From Pseudevernia furfuracea (taxonomy: Eukaryota; Ascomycota; Lecanoromycetes; Lecanorales; Parmeliaceae): 64,000 nucleotides of DNA. Below, one piece after another: positions 43,794 through 54,134 of the stretch. The notes under the pieces were generated by a model, which did no database searches, was not told the origin of the DNA, and saw only the letters and a list, made by a program, of their open reading frames with translations. Location of the stretch: the NCBI GenBank assembly GCA_022315425.1, contig JAIUPT010000024.1:558001-622000 (forward strand). The letters are read 5' to 3'. Both the position numbers and the translations under genes were made by a program. Every line of letters begins with the position of its first letter. The first letter of the stretch is position 1.

Positions 43794-46728
43794 ATGGCGC
43801 AATCAACTTGGATTTCCGAAGTCACCAACTCTACCCTGAACATGACCCTGTCTACCTTTAGCTTTCAGGATGCCCTCAATCCATCTGCCGGAGATGCGCC
43901 CAACGGGTACTCAAACCCTCCATTTCTCTTCCACAATGGCTGCTTGCAGAACAATGGAACTCAGGATTGTACAGCTTCTTGCCAGGACCCAACTTTGTTA
44001 TTTAGCAGTCTGGACACCTTGCACAATTGCATGGTGTATCCGACGGTAGCAGATCTGGCGGCGAGGAACAATCTGAGTAATGCTAGCCTGGCCGAGTACT
44101 ACAACATACAGAAAAGCAAGGTGGGAACGGGTCTGTCCAGAAATATCACTACTACGATACAAAAATGTCTTGTCGATTATTGCACTACAACCCTGAATGG
44201 GTCTGGCTGTAAAGAGTATCTTTACGCAATCAATGATACGTCTTCTCCGCTCAACATATCAAGTTCCTTCTACATATACAACACCGATTATGAGTACAGT
44301 TACAACGAATATGACGGCGGTTATAGATTTGATCTTTGCCAATTTGTCCCTAAATCTTTCAATCCAGATATCGGTGGTATAGGGGTATGATCTTTCTCAG
44401 TGGGGCTTTGTGGAATATGCTTGCTAAGACCTGGATAGGTGTACGTATCATATTGGATCCAAACAGGGCTCGCTCTTCTAAGTTTCGTTTTGGTGGTCTG
44501 GTGGAACTGGGGCATTTATTACATCTCCCTTGGGGCTCTTCTCTTGCCACGCGGATACATCAAAGCCAAGAAGATTGCCCAACGAATCAGGAACGACTCC
44601 AGAAACAAAAATCTTCCCAGTCTAACAGGGGCTCTGGCCGAGTTTCAGAAAGCGCAGTGCTTTTTCATGTTGGCAATCAATATTGCAGCTCTAGTCAACA
44701 GAAACAGCGGAGGATTCCAGCCGAACAGCTTGCAGCAACTGTACAACACATACATACTCATCAAGAGCATCTCCATCAGTGGTTATCTTCCAGTCACCTT
44801 CACCCTTTTCACACTGCACCTGGTGGACATGGTATCATGGTACCTTCTGGTACTGTCGATTGTCACCGTGCTAGTATCAACCGCGACCCTCTTCGTCATT
44901 GGGGAATTCCGTCCAAGTCAGGACGACCTGAACTATCTTAGCCAGCAGGCATTGATCGGCGGACCCGAAACCTGTGGGTCGAAAAACCTTGGCGTGTACT
45001 GTTATAGTCCCGTTGGTGGAGAGGACGACGGCGACTCGACCGATCCGGCCAGCGGAGCATATTCCATTTTAGCCTTCTGCTTCGTCGTTCTCATACTCCT
45101 TGTTGCGCATCAATACCATGCGTTCAAAGATCCCTCGACAGGAAAACCCAAGCCATGGCTCTACAGACTCAATCTTCGCAAGATCCAAATCGGACTTGCG
45201 TTGATCTCTCTCGGTCTGAATAGCTACGGTGCGTCCTTATGTTTCTTTTCATCCTGTTGTGTTCTGTGCTAACGCTCAAAAATGCAGCCGTTCGTTGGGA
45301 GTCCATTGGCAACGAATATGGGTTCAGCAGTGATGGTGACTATTATGAATACGGGGGCTTCGCGACCATAGGCGCCCCTAAGTTTGTTATTTTTGCCTCC
45401 TGTTGGACTCTTTTATTCACACTCTACCTATTCCTGACCTCGTCTTCCGGATATACATGTACCGACAGGCCAATTGGGAGATTCTTCAACTGGAAGATTG
45501 CGTTTGCCGTCGACTCCTTATCCGCAGTATTTTGGTTCGCCGGCTTTGTTACCCTTGCTCAATTTTATCAATCTGGTCCTTGCGATACCGGAGCGGAAGG
45601 TGTGTGTGGCACAGTGATCACAAGTGTTCTTGTGGGAGTCTGTATGTGGTATGATTGTCGCTCAGCCTTTAGCTTCAGTTTTTGAGAGATGAATGTTGAC
45701 AAATTGGCAGGATCACCTTCGTCGCAACAACAGTCTTGGCTGCGCGTCACATGCTTCATGTCCGCAATGAACGTTCCGAGAAGCACACTCATGGAAATCA
45801 GTACTTGATGTTACAGCGCTTTAACAATCACCGCCTAAAACGACAGCTATCAAGAAAGACCCCATCGTGGAAACGTCTTACAAGAAGGGTACCATCATGG
45901 AAGCAAATATCACGCAAAATGCCCTCATGGACCAAACACCCATTAATCATTGACACATACGCAAGATTCCAGCAGAACACCCTCCACACCATGATGGTTC
46001 ACACTCACCGTGCCTATCAAGACGTGAAGACACACGCATCTACGTTGGATTGGCCCTTGACAATAACATCCGCCGCCCTCTTTTCAATGTATCTTGTATT
46101 CTTCGGCCTCTACATCCATTGGTTCAAAATCTTCATCCAAGATCTTGAATGGTTCGCCTATAATGGCGTCGATGGTCATTCTTGGAGTTTTGGGCAGGTC
46201 GTTGCAATTACAGTGTGGGCAGAGCCGCTGTGCGAGTATTTTCATTTGGAGTTGCGTGAGTTACCTAGTGTTCTCGAGTTCCCTCTCCACAAGAGGATGG
46301 GAATTCCGGAATTTGACTTTGAAGATGAGACAGTTGGCTAATGAGGCACGATAGGCGGCATGAAACGCGGATTCGAGCATCGCCTCTGGGGCTACAAAGT
46401 CGTCAAGATAAAGCAGCCGGATGCAGAGCGAGGCACTGTGTCCCGTTCCGCGTCTTCCGTTCGTTCACCTTCTCCACCCGCCTTACATAATGATGGCAAT
46501 CCGGGGAATGTGGAATCTCCCGTCGAGAGTGATCCAGCCCAGCATGAGGAGGATTTCGATCAAGAGAAAGGCGAGTGTAGCAAGTTTGAGAATGTAGAAT
46601 CAACGATAAGACCTGTTGTGCCAGAGTCTAGCGAAGGGAGTGAAGAGACAGAGGAGCGCGAAGAAGCGGGAGAATGGCAGATACCGGAGACGGTCATCCT
46701 GACGAGCGAGTCCATATCGCCGTTTTAG
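43794..46728 (+). CDS. multi-pass membrane protein with Cys/Asn-rich ectodomain
   Basis: Five exons: 43794-44384, 44439-45228, 45288-45648, 45711-46255 and 46355-46728 (introns 54, 59, 62 and 99 nt, consistent phases), giving 886 aa. The first ~200 residues form an extracellular-looking domain with many N-x-S/T sites and paired cysteines (FHNGCLQNNGTQDCTASCQ; CLVDYCTTTLNGSGC). Then come hydrophobic helices: YWIQTGLALLSFVLVVWW, CFFMLAINIAALV, a helix around WYLLVLSIVTVLVST, SILAFCFVVLILLVA, FVIFASCWTLLFTLYLFL, AFAVDSLSAVFWFAGF and LTITSAALFSMYLVFFGLY. The last fold ends VAITVWAEPLCEYFHLELRGMKRGFEHRL; the final intron joins LEL to RGMK. The C-terminal ~110 residues are acidic and cytoplasmic. 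A 10-residue repeat with PSWK lies in exon 4. I recognise the general fungal family but no function; a receptor or sensor role is a guess. Confidence 0.87.
45854..45943 (+). repeat. 30-bp coding tandem repeat (PSWK decapeptide)
   Basis: Three in-frame units of 10 residues: SRKTPSWKRL, TRRVPSWKQI, SRKMPSWTKH. CCATC(G/A)TGG-type cores recur at 45862, 45892 and 45922. The unit is highly basic and lies in the loop before the last membrane segment. Confidence 0.75.
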
Positions 46729-48627
46729 GTTTTGCGGAATTGATACCCTTTTGTGATAAAGGTTTGCGGATATGAAAGGTGAGGAGGATCTACATTTGGG
46801 GATGAGAAGGAAGATCGTATCACGTGATTGGCTTCCAGCGGCTCATTTTCACGTTCGCTTTCGGGGTAGGTGCTCCAATAGGGGTGGAAGACTTTGATGT
46901 GATGTTGATACACATTGGCCACCATTGTCACCAGAAGATTATTGGAGCTTACTCGAACTCAAAAGATTCAAGGCGGCAAGGAAAAATGTCCCCGGGAGAA
47001 TTCCGTAGGAAACGAGACATGTCATTTTGGTATGGTATCCTTCACCATAGATAGATAGTATGCGTCCCACATGAACTACACGCCTATCCATCCAAGATGA
47101 GTACCCCCCCCTCACGGTCTTATATCTCTCATCTCCTGCGCGCAAAAAATTTCCCCCCAATCGCATGTACGTCCCCGCAGCCAACGCTGTCGCCCCCGGG
47201 GGAACCCATGTCGTCGCTACACCAGTGCGGCAGCGGCACCGTTCAATACTATACCCAGTTGACATCTTTTTCGCTCCTCCGAGTCGTATCGATGGCCGTG
47301 ACGGAGCTCTTCCCGTTTGAGATCTGCCGAATACAGAATCCTCGCTGCGAATTACCTTTCGTTATTGGACTAGTCGAATTCACGTTTTACACATCTCCTC
47401 CGCCCTTGCCCCCTTGCATATTGACTTCTTCTTCTTCTTCTTCTTCGACTTCTTCTTCTTCTCCTCCTTCTCCTTCTTCTTCCTCTCCTTCTTCTCCTTC
47501 TCCTCCTTCTCCTCCTTCTCCTCCTTCTCCTCCTCCTCCTCCTCCTCCTCCTCCTCCTCCTCCTCCTCCTCCTCCTCCTCCTCCTCCTCCTCCTCCTCCT
47601 TCTCCTCCTCCTTCTCCTCCTCCTTCTCCTCCTCCTTCTCCTCCTCCTTCTCCTCCTCCTCCTTCAAACGCATTCAGAGACCAAATCCGCACACCCACCC
47701 AAGCAGTCGAATCGTACTCGCGCGCTGCTATTATCTCCTCGGGTCTCGAAAAGCACGCTTCGCACACATTTTTATCGCCTTCCCTCACTTTACCTACTCG
47801 GTAGCAAAAACGTTTTCTACCTCGCCTTTCTCTCCCTCTTTAAGCTTCGATGGGCGTTTTTCTTCCGAAGCTGCATAGGGCCGTGGCGAGTGGTTGAGCA
47901 CGTGGGAGGGGACGGGATCTTCGAAACTGAGGGAGACGTCGGGCAGGGGAGTGAGCGCGGATTTGATTCAATGGCGAAGGTTAGGTAGTTTGTCGCTCGG
48001 CGTGTGGTGGTGGGGGATTAAGAAGTGTGTGTGTTTCGCTCTCTCTCTCAATATCCCATCGATGATTGTGGTTGTGAGGAGTTGGGCGGGAATCAATAGG
48101 ATGACGTGATCCAAAAAGATCGTGGTGGTAAAGCGATAGGGATGTTTTTTCCTGTGGGGGCGATGGGGTTGGAAGTGGGAATGTTGGCTTGGTTGATGAA
48201 GGGATTAGCAAAGGGGGTGGGGAAGTGGTTGAGGGGGTATTTTCTAGAAGTGACAGTAATTGGATCTCTATTCTTTTTTGGATGATATGGGTTATCTATG
48301 GGAGGAGAGGATTCGTTATCTACGGGAAGGTAGTTAGATGCTGTTGATGGGCGATACAGCACCGCGAGGGGATTTACTTCTTGTGGGTAAATGTATTATT
48401 CATGGGAGATGGATATCCAGCACGAGATGCAACACAGATTTCTAGGCGAATTGTCTCTGAGAGTCTTTTGTTGGCCGGGCTCGTGTGAGTATCTCCACCC
48501 TCTTTCCAGACACCCATTGCCGTGTTCAAATTCAGCAACACAGATCTCGACTGACTCTGTCCAGCCCATCGAGAGCCAAAGATCCTCTCACTCCACCACC
48601 ATGCTACCATCCTCCAGGGTTAGGGTT
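46729..48627. other. intergenic with long pyrimidine microsatellite
   Basis: Separates the membrane-protein gene (+) from the SRR1-like gene (-), so it holds two 3' ends. It is dominated by the CTT/CCT triplet repeat at 47424-47664. Open frames crossing the repeat in all six frames are artefacts. Confidence 0.6.
47424..47664. repeat. polypyrimidine CTT/TCC triplet microsatellite, ~240 bp
   Basis: Starts as (CTT)n, passes through mixed CTT/CCT, has an uninterrupted (CCT)n core of about 70 bp around 47525-47600, and ends with an interrupted higher-order CTCCTCCTT 9-mer. One strand is pure pyrimidine over most of its length, so triplex (H-DNA) formation is possible. Confidence 0.9.
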
Positions 48628-49374
48628 TCAGGAACCCCGCCCCCCCCCCTCCCGTTGCCGCCAATAGATGAACGTCGTTTGACACCAATCCATCCCATCC
48701 TCCCCAGCACGTATCTGCCTCCCGTCCACCTCCGCTCTAAACCCCCCCAGCGTCTCAAGCACCGGAATACCCGAGACCGTACCCCCCGGCCTACCATACT
48801 TCGTCTGCTCCCCTTCCTTCCGCAAATGTTCCATACTAACCTCGATCTCATTCCCGATGTACAGCGCCGGATGCGCCCGCTCCAACGCTTCCGCCGTATC
48901 AGCCATGTGCACCCGCGGGGCGAAGACCAAGGTCGACGCTGTCACTCTGTTGAAAGCCTCCGGGGTTCTGAGAACAGTGTAGCCGAGATGGTCCCGAAGG
49001 AAGGAAACCTCCGCGTCGTTGTAGATCGGATCTTGGACGTACACTTCCTGGATGGCGTGCCGCTTGCCGAGAAGCTGTAAGAGGCTGATCAGGAAGGCCA
49101 TTTGTTCCAGGGCGCTGTTGGTCCATGATGCGATGTATGGTTCGCTGTCGCGGAATTTGGCGGGCCAGTGCCTACCGTGTTGGAAGGCGCCGATGCCGAT
49201 GCAGACGCAGCGGGTGAGGGTGTCGTTGGGGCGATTCCGGTACAAGGTCTTTGATAGGAATCGTTCCAGTGTTCGGACCTGTTCGGGCGCTTGCCAGTGG
49301 TGGAGGTATTCTTGGAGTCCTGAGGTTATTTCTGCGTGTGATGCTGGCTTGAGCTGAAGAGGGGTTGAGGCCAT
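48628..49374 (-). CDS. SRR1-like domain protein
   Basis: Single exon, 248 aa, starting MASTPLQLKPASHAEI. It carries the layout of the SRR1 family (plant SENSITIVITY TO RED LIGHT REDUCED 1 and fungal relatives): RCVCIGIGAFQHGR near residue 55, then SALEQMAFLISLLQLLG, VYVQDPIYNDAEVSFLRDHLGYTV and VTASTLVFAPRV, which together look like a Rossmann-type fold with a G-x-G loop and a DP motif after the second strand. The fungal members are poorly characterised; the plant and mammalian ones are linked to circadian regulation and haem metabolism. The C-terminus ends TFIYWRQREGGGRGS. Start and stop are clear and no intron is needed. Confidence 0.8.
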   Translation of the reverse strand: MASTPLQLKPASHAEITSGLQEYLHHWQAPEQVRTLERFLSKTLYRNRPNDTLTRCVCIGIGAFQHGRHWPAKFRDSEPYIASWTNSALEQMAFLISLLQLLGKRHAIQEVYVQDPIYNDAEVSFLRDHLGYTVLRTPEAFNRVTASTLVFAPRVHMADTAEALERAHPALYIGNEIEVSMEHLRKEGEQTKYGRPGGTVSGIPVLETLGGFRAEVDGRQIRAGEDGMDWCQTTFIYWRQREGGGRGS

Positions 49375-50113
49375 GGTTTTTTTGGGAGTTGGGAGTTGGA
49401 ATCAGTGATTAACGGTGGGCTTGCTGGGGGTTTGAGTTTATGTGACTGATTGCAAGTTTAGTTGTGAGTTGAGGGGATGGCTAGAGGTATGTTATGTTCG
49501 TTGTGTTGAGCATAAAATTACTTCATTATTGTCTTTCTGCTTGTGATTGTAATACTTCTGCTGTGCGCGATATTTCATTGTGTTTAAATTTTTACTTTAA
49601 CACAACCTCTACCGTTCCCGCGATTGAATATCGTCGATTGTAGCAGCCACCTACTCATCGCAGCTCGACAATCTTACAACTTGTTGGAAGGTGTTGTAGC
49701 TACTCCTTACGACGGCCAATGAGTCATAGTCTTGGCATGAGCTTCAAATGGTATATAAGTAGCCTACATACCATGTCAACATATGGGTCTCAGCCCCATC
49801 CCTGGCCTTGTTTGAGGTGATATGAGCGATTTGTATTGAAATATAAGAATTTCAAGCAACCTATACATCACATTAGAATCCTGACACTACTTTATAGAAT
49901 CAAGTCAAGTATTCCAACAGGACTGTGAATGAACCTCCTATAGGTTGATCGTCATGGAGGATAAGGACGGGAGTTACAAGAGAAATAGCCTGTCCCGGTG
50001 ACTGCCTGAGTAATCACCACCAATCGGGGTTGCACCTCATAGTATCTAAGACGGATGCCATGATAGCAAGTAAAAGACAAGCAATATCTAGCACCAGCGC
50101 CAGAATATTGAAT
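49375..50113. other. intergenic, nothing recognised
   Basis: About 0.74 kb upstream of the SRR1-like gene and downstream of the nuclease-like gene. AT-rich; no frame or repeat worth noting. Confidence 0.6.
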
Positions 50114-51397
50114 TCAAGGACCTAGCATGAGCGCCCCGACGTGCTGCAGGAATTGCTCAAGACCGTTGCCCGACCACACACGAAGATCATAGGGTCCATA
50201 CTGTACCATCTCCATGAAAGCATCATCTGCGGCGGAGGGCTCATGACCAGAGAGAAATTCCACGTATTGTCGGTCGTAGATGGCGAAATTAATATAAGCG
50301 TAGTAGCCGTCCAAAGAAATCATCCATTTTTGGAACCTGTTCAATGACCTATTAGATTGGACCTTCTGACAAGGTTTTGAATCTCACCGTTCCTGTTTTC
50401 CTCCATCTTTGTCTTTGATTATGTCTTTCATATCCTTGGCGACTGCTTTCCTTCCCTTTCCTTTGGGGGCCTTCTCAGTCTTTCTCTCAGTCTCCTTCTC
50501 AGCGAGTGGGAAGTCTTGCTCAAAGATGAAAGCGGCCATTTGCGCTGCTATTTGTCTTCTCACAGATTGGTTTTCGGCGCGAAAATCTCGCTTGACTTCT
50601 ATAAAAGCGTTACACTTGTCTTCCTTGAGGCACATGATCAGACCGTCGACGCACGCCGAGTAAAGATAAATCTTAGCATCTTTGGGGATACTGAATTTTG
50701 CTCGATCGTGATGAACACGGCCCGTGTGACCTAGTGACCACGACAATGCCATGATCAACGCTACCAAGGCAGCGTTGACTGTCTGTTCATCTCCTGGTGT
50801 AAAATTGGAGCGCTCAAAATCGTATATCGCTTGTCGAAGGTCGGTGCCGGGCTGGGAAATAACCTCTTCCGGAGACCCTATTAAAAGGCTTGACATACCC
50901 AAGCTGTCTTCGGAGTCGTTGAATGATGAATACTCACCGTAGGTTTGTCGAGACTCTTGTGTGGGCGCCGGATCGGCTGTCGGTGGAAATAATAGTCTTT
51001 GATGGTCTGCACCTGACTGGCTCATGTTCCGCGTTTTGAGCGGGCTTGCTACAGCCTTGAGGTCGCTTATGTCTTCACTGTCTTTCATGGAGCGGACAGT
51101 CCGTTTTGCAATGAGATGCAATAGCTCTAATGCAGCGGCAAACTTGCCAGACTTCTCTGCATTTTCCACGCTCCAGCGGGTTTCAATGTCTTTCGCACTT
51201 TGTAAGAAAGTCTTCACGAAAGCGGCATCCCTGTCTTCCCGGAGGATTTCCTTCACTTCTTCAAGCCGTGCCCTGGGGAATCCTGGATATTTGGCCAAGG
51301 CTCCAAGGGTTCGTTCTTCAACGTACAGGACGCGTAGACGGAGGAAATGTTCGAATTTGAATTTGCTACCACTGACCAAAGCAGTGCCAGCAGTCAA
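50114..51397 (-). CDS. PD-(D/E)XK nuclease-like protein
   Basis: Exons 51397-50388 and 50336-50114 on the minus strand, with a 51-nt GTGAGA...ACAG intron in phase 2, give 410 aa. Residues 1-120 are helical and basic; 120-185 is a Ser/Pro-rich linker. From about 205 the order helix, SACVDGLIMCLKEDKCNAFIEVK, then RRQIAAQMAAFIF matches the core of PD-(D/E)XK phosphodiesterases: Asp251, Glu267-x-Lys269, and a following helix with Gln282/Gln286 as in Cas4/RecB-type members. A Lys-rich tract (residues 301-335) precedes the intron. The last ~75 residues (WMISLDGYYAYINFAIYD ... MVQYGPYDLRVW) form a separate domain. Fungal genomes carry many such unassigned proteins. Nuclease activity is inferred from motif geometry only. 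It is divergent from the gene at 52062 with 664 bp between. Confidence 0.75.
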
Positions 51398-52061
51398 TGA
51401 TTGAGTGTGATCAATATCATAGCGTGAGGCTGCTCTTTTTCAATGGAACTTCTTTCTCGGTAGCTCATCCGACATCTTGTTTTCTGTAAACGTGGGCTGA
51501 TACGGAGGCAATAGTGGGAGCGAGAATCTGGTGATGAACTTGGAGCGTGCGGCAAGTCTAGAAGATATGACTTAAAATATAAAACGTGGTAGGGAACTGG
51601 GGGACTTTAACCCAGTGTTATGTGCGTGTGAGTTAAAAACAAGGTGGTATTGTAAGAAGCATGCAAATAGGCTGCACTAAGCCTCTTCTGGATACGCCGC
51701 AAGTCAATTGGCAGTGAGCACGGCCACAACCAATGTAAGGCTAGGATACTGAGATACTGAGGCAGAGTGGGTTGACGCGCGACTGAATCACAGCGACAGC
51801 GACAGTGACCAGCTACGAGCAGCAATTAAAAGAAAAGCAAGGATAATGAATGGTGAATTTTGTATCTGAGTGCCAAGGAAAACCGGCAATAAAGGGCGGG
51901 GCTCTTGATTAGTCATCAGTTGTCAACAACAACAACAAACAACAACAACAATAACAACAAACAAGCTTTCTCCCTTCTCCATCGTCCATCCAGATTGGTT
52001 CCAGATAATTTCTAGCAGCTTAGGGAACTAGTGTTCTCAGCCACATCGTTTTTGTCTCCCT
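51398..52061. promoter_or_regulatory. shared upstream region of two divergent genes
   Basis: A 664-bp interval between the nuclease-like gene (-) and the unknown gene (+). A CAA-rich stretch at 51924-51963 precedes the + gene and looks like a fungal 5' UTR. No defined factor site recognised. Confidence 0.45.
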
Positions 52062-53044
52062 ATGGCTCCTAAAACAGACAATGTCTTACAAAAGCCTCTC
52101 CCGGGGTTTAAACGCATCCATGCAGAGTTTTGCAAACTCGCTGAAGATTCGACAAATGGACTCCCCTATAAAGAGGGAGCTAGCCTTACTCCAGCTGATG
52201 CCACAGCCATGAAGGTTGGATTCGACCTGGAAGCCAAGACCAGATATTGGGAACCCTCTGATCCCAGCACAAGATGCGCTTTAAAGGAAGCCTTTAGTGA
52301 CCTTGACAACCTGTTGAACGAACGAACCATATGCAAGAAAAAGCTCACCGAATGCCATCTTCCGACGATAGAAGATGCATATATTCCGAGTACCGAATAC
52401 TGCAGAGTTCTGGAGCATTTAGTCTACACAGGCTTGTTTCAAAACGAGGCTTTGCTCAACTCATCTGGCGATGACCTTTTCCAGAATCTTCAGTGCGTAC
52501 CTGTCGCACCTGTTAATTTGATGTTTCAAAGCTTACATTGATTCAAAGCGTCGCCTACCTGTGGAGCCGCATATACATGGAGAGTCGCCTGGTATTCAGC
52601 TCGCCCGGCCATCCACATATCACCATTCTTTCCATCCAGCCTCAACAAGCATCATCGCAAAAGGAGCTTCTGTGTACAGAGTTCTGGACGTTGTTTTATT
52701 GGGCTCATAAGCTTGCACGACGTGCGCTTCATACCACCGACCGTTGCTTGCCGGTAAGTCTCAATCGCTGGGTTCTTAACTTGTGGTCGACTAATACGAC
52801 TTGTCTGAAGATGCGCCTAGTCTCCCTTTGCGGTTACGAAGCTCGTGTGGTATCAGCCGTTTTCAGTCTTGGTTATCCGCGCCCCATTATAAAGGATCAA
52901 AGCGTGGAATGCCGGATTCACATAGCTAGATACAGAGATCTTAGCATTCGACAGCATCTGGAGGATTTGATGGAGGAGTTGGTCGCTACACCTTGCGGCA
53001 ACACCAACGTACAGCAGAAGTCGCCGGGAAAGAGGAACATCTAA
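52062..53044 (+). CDS. 289-aa protein of unknown function
   Basis: Exons 52062-52492, 52549-52753 and 52811-53044 (introns 56 and 57 nt) give 289 aa. The second intron is a multiple of 3 and contains no stop, but has a strong GTAAGT donor, a CTAAT branch-like site and an AAG acceptor, so it may be retained in some transcripts. The protein starts MAPKTDNVLQKPLPGFKRI. It has an acidic helical N-terminal half (SLTPADATAMKVGFDLEAKTRYW; ALKEAFSDLDNLLNERTICKKK) and a C-terminal half with VAYLWSRIYMESRLVF and SLCGYEARVVSAVFSLGYPRP. No motif or localisation signal was recognised. It is divergent from the nuclease-like gene and may be co-expressed with it. Confidence 0.65.
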
Positions 53045-53535
53045 AAGACGTCTTACCAGTCGACGGGCAGCTTCGAGTTTAACTAGGACTAGTTTTCGTT
53101 TGCTACTTTTGGCAATCGATTCAGCCACTCATGAGACGCCAATAATTGCATTGATTCGGCCAACGTCACTTGAGTTGTTAGAAGCGGCGGTCAAGGTTGC
53201 TTAGCTCTATGATATCAACGCCAAGCTTCGCATCGGCGAGGGAGGACTGACCTCGCATCGATGAAGCGTAGGGCTTATCGTAGGGTTACAATCGTAGACT
53301 CAATCGCCTTAGCTCATAGTTAATATATGTGCAACAGTTCCCATCACTGGTTCGCCTTGCGCTGCAAAATTGAAGAACAAAGTTGCCTTAATTAATGACG
53401 CTCTCAATTCGAGACATGGACTTGATTGCGCCCAACAAGGGTCTAACTTTGGCGATTATATATGAAGAACGTATCCCCATCTGCGACAATGCTCGCGCGC
53501 GTCTCAGATAGGAGTTCATTTCTATTGTAAAGATC
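53045..53535. other. intergenic, nothing recognised
   Basis: About 0.5 kb between two + strand genes. No frame, repeat or regulatory motif stood out. Confidence 0.6.
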
Positions 53536-54134
53536 ATGTCTACTTCGCAGCTGATAGCTCCCCCCATGTACCTCCTCCTCGCAAGCTGCTGCTTTCCAGC
53601 TGTGAGCGCGGTACCCTTCGAAGTCAGAAACGACCAGTCTTCTGGTTCCCTCGCCGAACGACAGTAATTGTTCCACCCGTTGAAAAACAAGAACCCCCGA
53701 CTCCGCATCCGACTAAATATCCATATACAGCGATAACGGTCCGCAAGACTACCAAATCTCCAGACAAGAACCTCAACGCGGCTTCCATCACCAACATCAC
53801 CGATCCCGGCCGGTGGGGTGTCCAAGCCTACGTCGACACCGGCGTCTACTGCGACCGAGACGTCGAACCGAGCTTCACGACCTCCTGGAACGACGTCCAG
53901 CGGTGCACGGATTTCGGATTCGAGGCAGCGAGCAGTGATGTGCAGGCCGTGGCGGCGTTCTTGCCCAAGGGGTGGGAGCTCACGTTGAGTGACCGTGTTT
54001 GTGGGGAGGCGAACGATTACGGCGTCGTTTCTACGGCGGAGCAGGCGGGGAGTGGGGCTTGGTTCTGTTACGACATTAATAATTCGCCGTTTTTGAGCTT
54101 TAGCGTGCAACCGGGGAAGGGGGCGTCGAAGTAG
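53536..54134 (+). CDS. small secreted protein, N-terminal structure uncertain
   Basis: The ATG at 53536 starts a signal-peptide-like MSTSQLIAPPMYLLLASCC, in frame until a stop at about 53666. The rest lies in another frame, open from before 53640 to the stop at 54134: a basic Pro/Thr segment (VIVPPVEKQEPPTPHPTKYP), then NITDPGRWGVQAYVDTGVYCDRD, WNDVQRCTDFGFEA, FLPKGWELTLSDRVCGE and GSGAWFCYDINN. Four cysteines and an Asp/Gly-rich fold suggest an extracellular domain. No standard GT...AG intron cleanly joins the two parts in phase: the obvious donor before the stop is phase 2 and the obvious acceptor needs phase 1. Either an unusual splice site is used or a frameshift separates the signal peptide from the mature domain. 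The minus-strand frame at 53388-54299 is a shadow. Confidence 0.55.

Noticed and set aside
47097..47878. Several Ser-, Pro-, Glu- and Gly-rich open frames
   Set aside because: They are created by the triplet repeat in all six frames and carry no non-repeat domain.
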